Positions 37,701-46,700 of a stretch of DNA of 64,000 nucleotides are shown here, piece after piece (position 1 is the first letter of the stretch; each line of letters starts with the position of its first letter). The position numbers and the translations under genes were made by a program. The notes below the pieces were generated by a model. It made no database searches. It saw nothing but the letters and a program-made list of their open reading frames with translations, and was not told the DNA's origin. This DNA comes from Vesta saturnalis (taxonomy: Eukaryota > Arthropoda > Insecta > Coleoptera > Lampyridae), in assembly GCA_036346205.1 (NCBI GenBank), contig JARFJB010002422.1, positions 255,501 through 319,500 of the forward strand, read 5' to 3'.

Positions 37701-40700
37701 TTTCTCGAAATCCATAGTGAGTTGGTATCACTCCAATACTGCAAATTTTGTTTATTTACCTCACCATTCAATAAAAAGGTGTTTTCATCACTGAAGCACA
37801 AGAAGTTGGCAATTGTGTTTTCGGTAATTCTTTATGTGAATTTCTTCGACCATGATCATCTTTATTTTGTTCATGAACCAATTTCAATTTGTGAGGGAGG
37901 TGCTTAGTCTGCTTAAGAACTTTGTTAACCGTTTTTTACAAACTTCTTGGTGTTCAGCAATAACGCACATTGGCCAATTAGAATTTTCAAAAATTTCAGT
38001 TAAAATGTCAATTTTTTTATTCTCAGAAGTTGAGGGCCTACCAGAGCGCTCATTTTGAACTGATCCAGTTCTCAATAACTTTGTTACCAATTTCCATATG
38101 AATCTTCAGCTAACACGATTATCTGAGTTTGCCTCATTGAAAATACGTTCCGTTGCATGTTAATTTCTATTATTTTCAAAGGATAATGAGACTAATTGTA
38201 TTTTTTCTTTCAGGTTTCGTGGCATTTTATAATTTTCAAACTTCTTTTAACATGAAAAAACAAAGTTTGATAGCCCACAATTTGTTTTAAATTTGATTGT
38301 AAAACCTTCTTTCCAAAAGCTATGTATCTGCAAAAAAAAAAATAAAAATTGAAATGGTTATAACTTCTATAAAGATTGGAATAATTTAAAAATATTGTAT
38401 GGGAGTATACTGAAATACCTTTCGAATGAGCCCCTCATTCTTTTTAAAAAAATGGCGTCGCAGCGTCGCCTGGAATGTTAACATTGTCAAAACTGTTTCA
38501 TTTAAAAAAGCGGTAAACTTACTGTTTACTATATTCCCAAAATTTCATGTTGATATCTCCAATGGTTTAAGAAATAAGGAGGGAGGGAGGACTTAATTTA
38601 AATCCTTTCTGTATATATCTCACATGATTTAATAATACTCCTACAGATCCACTCCGCAAACAAGATAGTCGGAAAATATGTCAACTAAAATAATATATTT
38701 GAAATTTTTGACGCGGAAAATTATTTGTCCAATCATATTTGAGAATTATAAGGTGGTACATTCACAGTTAAAAGTAAATTATTACAGTTTACAGCTGACA
38801 TTTTCCGCGTGCGTTTATTACTTAATCCTGTTATTGTGTTACTCTTGTTTTTAAAATCAGTTTTTTTGAAGACTTTGGTTATTTTATTTGTGAAATAAAG
38901 GTATGTACAAGAATTTTTATAAAAATGTAATTTTAATGTTTTAAGGTTATCCCTATTATGGCTGAAACTACGCAGAAAACTATACATTCTGAGGCTCGAA
39001 ACATTATACGTTCGATAGATGTTATACAGTTCTTTGATAGCTTGTGAATGGGCATTCCCTTTGGTCATGGCAACCGAACTTGCAGCGGCTGCTGTTGGGA
39101 AATCAGTTGCTACTATTTTGAGGATCAGAAAAGAAGCTGCTGTGGCTGATGATGTTACTCGATTCACTTTCGGAAAAAACGAGAAGCGGAGGATCCAACA
39201 AAATAGTAATGGATGAGTGTGGTTTAGTAATCTTAAAAAGAACAGTGCAAGAGGTGTTCGCGGTTGACAAGCAAGAGCTGACGTTAAAAATTTTAGTGAA
39301 TAAGATGCAAGACAAGATCAATTATACTGGTGGACAAGAAACTATTCGAAGAAATCGTTTAAAAATTGGCTTCAAATTTAAGAAATGTGAAAACCGACGA
39401 AAATTGCGCATGGAACGCAATGATATCGTAGCATGGCGTTCTCGTTATATACGAAAGTGGAGAAAAAACAGTGCTCTTGGAGACAATAAAAACCAATCAC
39501 GTATTTAGACGAAACTCTTATTCATCGTTCTTATGGGGTGAGTAAATGCTGGCAGTCAAAGGAGCAACCAGGTATATACAAAGGTGATCGTTCTGGTCAG
39601 CGGTACATTATTGTACACGCAGGTGGTGCATACGGATTTGTAAACAAGGCGTTAATTTTCAAATCTATGAGTAAATCAGGGGATTACCACGATCACATGA
39701 ATCATCAGAATTTTATGCAGCGGATCTCAAATTTGTCTCCAACAGGGATAGTTGTTATGGATAATGCACGGTACCACAGTGTTCAAATTAACAAACCCTC
39801 AACCCAAGCCACAAGAAAGCAGGAAATTAGAGATTGGCTTGAAAGCAACACAGTTTCAACAACTGGGGATATGCGGAAAACCGAATTGTTAGAACTGGTG
39901 AAACAGTTTAATCACACTAAAACATTTTATGTGGATGGAATTTTAAAAAAACATGGACATACAGTGTTACGTTTGCCTCCATATCATTGAGATCTTAATC
40001 CAATTGAGTTCATATCGAGTTTGGTAAAACGTAAAGTCGCAATGAACAACGTACAGCAAAGCACCAAGAAAATCGAAGTGCTAGTGAGAAACGCTTTTGC
40101 TGAAATCACAGCATTAGATTGGCAAAAACATTGCAAGCATGTGGATCGATTGGCTCAAGAAATGTGGGAGAAAGATGGATTATTTGATGAAGTAGTGGAA
40201 AGTTGGGAATTTGTAGTGAATACTGGTTTGTCGGAAGATGACACAAGTTCTGAACTTGAATCAGATTAAGAAAATAACAAACTAATTTTGCTTTGATATT
40301 TTAAACGTTTTGATTTTTATATGATTTTGTTCCGATTGTTTAAATATGTATTCAGCTTATTTTTATTATAACTTAACAATTAAATTGTGTAGGTTAACTT
40401 TGCCAAACAAATAACTCATCAGTTCATTCGATAAACTATAAAAATGTAATTACATTTTAATCAAAATGAATTGTAGATCTTAAATACAGTGCAGTGTAGT
40501 GTATTCAGCATCCTTGCCTAAAATGGCTAGTGTTCCATATAAAGACAATGGACATTTAAGTAGAAAACAAAAAAATTTTAATATTGCTTTGAGTTCATGC
40601 CGAGTAGATACTGAACTCACTCATTTGGGATGCTAAAGCAGAGATTTACACAATTATATTATTAAGATGGAAAGCATTTAAGAGATGAAATATGTAATTC

Positions 40701-43700
40701 ATTATGAATGTTTTATAATTAATATGCAATACATTAAATTATTAAATCATTTTTCCTTTTTAATTCCTTGGTTCTTTCTTCTCGTACTTAATGTTGTTTC
40801 ACTATTGAAAGAATTATTTTCCATCATTTGTGGGCTAGGACTAGAACTGCTACTTGCTTGTGCACTATCTACTTGTATTAATAATTCCTGTCGGTTCTTC
40901 CCATTATCATTCGATCCAAGTAAGAATTCTGGTATAACAGATGACTTTCATAGCATGCATTCACTTAATTCTCTACAAAATATCAATTGATATGATTATA
41001 CTTCAACTTACAAAAACTTACTTCTCGTAAGGACATATTGCACGTGCTCTGCCGGTTTTATTGTTATTTTCTGTTTTCTACTTGAAAGCTCTTTCTAAAG
41101 TGTTCCATTTATTCTCAATTTGTAACGCACTAAAACAATATCCTTGATTTTTCATTTCTATTTCTATAGCTTCCCACATTTTCTTTTTGGTCTTAATTTT
41201 ACTGTTTTTCCTACCTTTGGTCTGAATTCTTTGTACAACGATATTAAGAGTTTTACAGAAGAGTCGCACCACCCGATCTGTAATACATTACAAAAGAAAT
41301 TATTAACCACTATCCAATAATATCCTACACAATAAGTAATTAATTTAATAAATAAAATGTGCTTGTTAAACAATTGTAATTTAATAAATTTTTAAGGAAT
41401 GCTTCGAAGTTAAATATTTCTTTAAAAAAATCAGCAAAACACATATCCTAACCTTAAATTCTTGGTTCACCGTTTTGTGATTTTGTCAAGAAAATATTAG
41501 TAACACTAGTTATGCGGCACACAATACATTTATGTGTATCCAACAATACACATTTAAATTCAGCGCTCAAATATTTTTTTTCGGATTGTACCTTAAAAGC
41601 TACTATTGCGCCGGTATCCCCTCTCCAACTATCTTGTTTGCTGAGTACAGCTGTATACATGTGAGGATAATTTCTTATCCTTTACGTACTGACAAAACTA
41701 TAATTATTCATGATTGACGAAAATATTGAGATCATTTAGAAGGAATAGACCTAAACAGTAAAACACGAAAATCAGCTTTTCTCTTGTTAACAAAGTGCTT
41801 ACAGCTCGCACTCATAACAGACCTAAGTGGTGTGGTTATTATTACAAAATTGTTTAAATTAACTATTTCAACCCGTATGACAATATGTTACATAAAATAT
41901 TACTTGAAAAAATATTTACTTGCTCTTTTTGTTTAATTATATTAGTAGAAATGAGTTTTTAATTATCTTACATTTTTTCTTAGTGTTCCAATCAGTGGCT
42001 TACTCTGGTAAGTAAGCCATAGTGTTGAGCAGTCATAGAAATTAAATGTGAAACTTGACTATGAGCAATAATATGTTTGTTATTCTTTGATGTTTATTAA
42101 TTAAATGTGTGTGCTTAAGAGCGAGACTGTCAAAACCATAATAAGTTAATTTATTGTTTATCGAAACCAAAAAAATATCAGGTGAATTTTGATTAGTCTT
42201 GTACTGAAGCAGCAAAGTGTTAATGTGTTCCTTAATTTAATAAAAAAATTCAAATCAATTTGCGAATGTTATGCAAATACTACCAAAAATAAGGAGTGTA
42301 ATTAATCATAATATTTTTTGCAGTTTATATGCATGCTTTTGGCTCAGTTAATATGTTTATATTTACAGTTCTTTTTTTATTTTTTCTAGTAATGGCTTAC
42401 ATGGAAATGTTTGGAAATTGTTCTCATGCAAATGATCAGGAATTCATGCGGCATTCCATTCACATGGTTCAAGGTCAGTGGGTTCAGCCACCATCAAGTC
42501 CTGGTATGCCAACAACCCAATCGTGTACCTTCAGTCATGGCTCACAAACATCTAGTCGTTTTACAGCTCATTCGCAAATGCAAACACTTACTCTGCAATC
42601 AATTGGAGATAATACAATGTAAATAAATCTAATAAAAATGCTATACTCATATAACTACAAATAATTTTAGTACAACACCCTCACCATTAAGGTCTCCAAA
42701 TTCTTCTTTAGTAACATCAACAAGTAATGGTATTCCACCAGCATTACCTCCAAAACGCACACGTGCACGTACAAAATCAAACATATCAGAACCTCCAATG
42801 TCTCCAACTCTTCCTGAGCGAAAGGCATCTCCTGTTAAATCATTACCTGATCTTCTTGAACATACAGCACCATTGAAAGCTGATGAAAAGAAAACTGAGA
42901 AGATAGAAAATAACGAATACAAAAATGCGTGTGATTTAGATCTAATAGAGGAGGTTGATGTTAGTAAACAATTAGTTCTTAAGAAATCGGAGGAGGATGG
43001 ACCTGAAATACGTGGAGGACAAATCGATGCTTTAATTATTATGGCAACCAAGGCAACAAAAAACGGAGGTAATTTTTGTTTAATTTTTATATTTAATTTA
43101 ATTTAATATTTACTGTTTTATTTACACTTTTGCTATAGAGGAAAAAGAAAATGGTAGTAAACAACTTTTATGCTTTGTTTGTGTCTAGTAATAGTATAAT
43201 TTGTTGTAGTATTTACATATCAAGAGGCTTTTCTCACCACGTACCGTACTTTTATATCGCCGTATGAACTAATAAATAAACTAATTCGAAGATATAATCA
43301 TTTTATTGCATCCCAGATCGTAAACCAAGATCTCGAGAGGCATTTGCGCTTATTGTCCGCGTTGTTAGCGATTTAACGTAAGGTTATATTTAAATTTAGT
43401 TCTGAAAAAAGAATATTGTTATTGTAGTCCATCAGATTTAGGAAGCACCCTGCAACAAGTTTTAATGGATTTTGTGCAGCAATTGATTTCATGCGGTGAG
43501 TTAACACTAGCAAAGGCATTACGAGTTAAGCATTTAGAAAAACATGCAGTAAAACAACGAAGTATTGCTTTCGTAAATTATCAATCCAGTTTAACTTTAT
43601 GCTCACGAATTTCATCATTACTTGATTTCAAATCTGAACAAATTGCCGAGCAAATGACTTTACTGGATGCTGATCTGTTTATGAAAATTGAAATTCCAGA

Positions 43701-46700
43701 AGTTTTAATATGGGCACAAGAGCAAAATGAAGAAAGAAGTCCAAATCTCACTCGATTTACTGAACATTTTAATAAGATGTCTTATTGGTATTGTGAAGTT
43801 TTTTTTATTTTACTTTTTTGTAAGTGAATTGTATTTTTAGGGCAAGAACTAGAATATTAAGTGCAGATACCAAAGATAGAGAAAAATATTTTATGAAGTA
43901 TATAAAAATTATGAAACATCTACGAAAAATAAACAATTTTAATTCATATCTTGCTTTATTATCGGCACTTGATTCAGCACCTGTTCGAAGATTAGAATGG
44001 CAAAAGCATGTTCAAGAGGGTTTGAAAGAATATTGTGCTCTTATTGATAGTTCATCAAGTTTTCGGGCATATAGGCAAGCATTAGCAGAAACGCAACCGC
44101 CTTGTATTCCATACATGTATGTATTTTAATTTAATTTACAGTTAACTTCCGTATAATTAAATCCAAATACCCAGCCTGTATACTTTCAATTTACAAACAA
44201 ACAGAAAAACAAAAAACTGATTTTGTTTTATTACTAGGTTGCAACATAAGTGGTACAAGTCTAAACTGCACTAAGCAGATTCATAAATAAACAATGACAA
44301 ATTATATTTAGAATTTACATCCGTTCGACGTACATAAAGACAAAATTGACATTGATTGGGGCTTGTATCTCGATAGCACAATTGGTTAGTGTGATACTCT
44401 AGCAAAGTACAGCTCGTAGGTTCAAATCCTACTCGAGGTAAACTTTTTATTTATGTATTTAATAAAATTAATAATAAACAATGACACATTCACTACTCAT
44501 GTTAAAGCTTTGAACAAGTTTCTAATTATGTTTCGTTATATAATATCCATCTGGTTGCAATCAGGCATCTCTTCTAGTGTGCAATGTAAATCGTATGGTT
44601 TCAGTTGCAAATTCAAAAAATATTGAAATGAATTTGAAGTACTATTTGGTTAGATAGTGATGTTTCAGTTGCGGTTAATTTTGTTTTAATACATAACATT
44701 TGCAGTTTTTTTTATTATTTGGTTTCTGGGTGTTACTAATACAATAAATTGATTGTAAACACATAGACATTTATGTAATCATCATATTATTAGATATCAA
44801 CATTAGCTTAAAACATTAATTCAAATTGATGATAACTGAGTTGGTAATCTGTGTCTCAGTGGGTATTTCAGTTTTTGAATAAATAATACTCGTGGAATGA
44901 AACCGCTGTATGACTTTTATTATCACCAAAATACAAACAATTTATGCAGATTTCATTTTTTGAACACAAAATCGTCTAAATGCTGTCCGTCACTTATGTA
45001 GCACTCCTCCAATTTGGCCCTTAAATTTTTATACACGTGTTGACACATTGTGACTGGAATGTTGTTAATTTCTTGGCGAATGCGATCCTTTAATTCTTGG
45101 ATGTTGGCAGGAGGGTTAGTGTACACGACAGACTTTAGGTATCCCCACAAAAATCCAGAGTTAAGAGATCCGGTGAACGTGGTGGAAAAGGAATGCCACC
45201 TCTGAGCGAAATAAGCGTGTCTGGAAACAACTCCTGAACGGCCTGTATAGATATTGCTGTGGTATGGGGCATAGCACTATCCTGTTGAATCAATATCCCG
45301 ACATCAGCATTACAATCAGGTAAACGTTGAAGGCTAGGGTGCAGGTAAGTCGGAATCATTGTCCTGTATCTCTGAGCAGCAACACTAAGGGCCCCACCGC
45401 GGCCATCTTAAAAAAAATACGGTCCAATAATTCCTTCAGCTCTCATGGCACATCATACCGTAACCTTTTTGGAATGCGGTTGTTTAAGGTGTTTTTCCTT
45501 GGGGTTGTTTTCGGACCAGTAACGAGCATTATGTTTCTTTATATACCCATTCAAATGAAAGTGGCTCGTCACTAAACGTCGCCGCCTCTAGGCCACCAGC
45601 ATTCAAGAAATTGTTCATCATGGTTTCCGCAAACTGCTTTTGGTGAGCAGTCTGTTTCTTGTAAATATTGAGTAATTTGAATTTTATCTGGGTGAAATTT
45701 TAAATCTTTCTTTAAAATATGGTGTAAACTGGCACGTGAGAGATTTAATCCTTGCGCATGTTTCCAAAGGGAACGCCTCGGCTGTCGAATCACTGCCCGC
45801 CGTACTCTTGCAATATTGTTTGGTGTTCTTACAGTTTTCTGGCTACCAAGGTATAGCTTATTTGTCACACTTCTTATTTGGCGAAATCGTTGTACCACGA
45901 TTTTACAAGTTTAGCCGATGGGAGCTATGCGCAGAATGTGGAAGTGAGCACAAAACCGATGTCGAGCTAGGGTATATAAATCGTTTCCTCAAAATATGGC
46001 TCTAGCATGAAAACACGATGCGCACCCGACCACTAGTCCATGTGACTAAAATCCACATTCGTCTGTTCCCTAATCGCCGTGACATGTGCTTCTTAGCTTG
46101 TACAGTCAGCACAAGGCACATTCGAAAACTGAAATGCCCTCTGAGATACCCGTTATATTGAATTGTTTGAAAACTTGAAATGAGATAATTTGGATGAAGC
46201 AGTATATGTTATTGTGTTTGGGAACGATCATCAAGTGTAATAGCTTAAAATCACTTACCAGTGGCAGGATACATAATCTTGGTACATGTACAAAATCACA
46301 ATTAAAGTTTTATGTTATTTTATTACTTTAATAATTTATATACATAGTGAACATGTAGAAGTACTTAAAATATTTATATTATGTAGTAAAAAAAATTAAT
46401 CACAGTCTTATCCGAGCTGTTTTCTTCTCTCAAATGTATGACTATATGTTCTGTTTCAATACCAAGAGACTGTTTCTTGCTCTCATTTATCTTGAGACCT
46501 TATATTTATTGCATTTTTTTGGAAACTCGCTACTATTTACTTTAATTCTTTTTTGGTTCTACTTAAGAGTGTCACATCATCTGCATAGGCAAGACACTAA
46601 TAAAAATTTCTTGTTAAATGGTAAGTCGTTTTTATTTTACATTTTTTCAGTACTGATGCCAGTACTATATAGAACAATGTGGTGGATAATGGGTTTCCCT

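Noticed and set aside
44366..44440. Functional tRNA gene
   Set aside because: The cloverleaf pairs fairly well, but an inverted copy with the same tail and diverged stems in the same intron points to a SINE.
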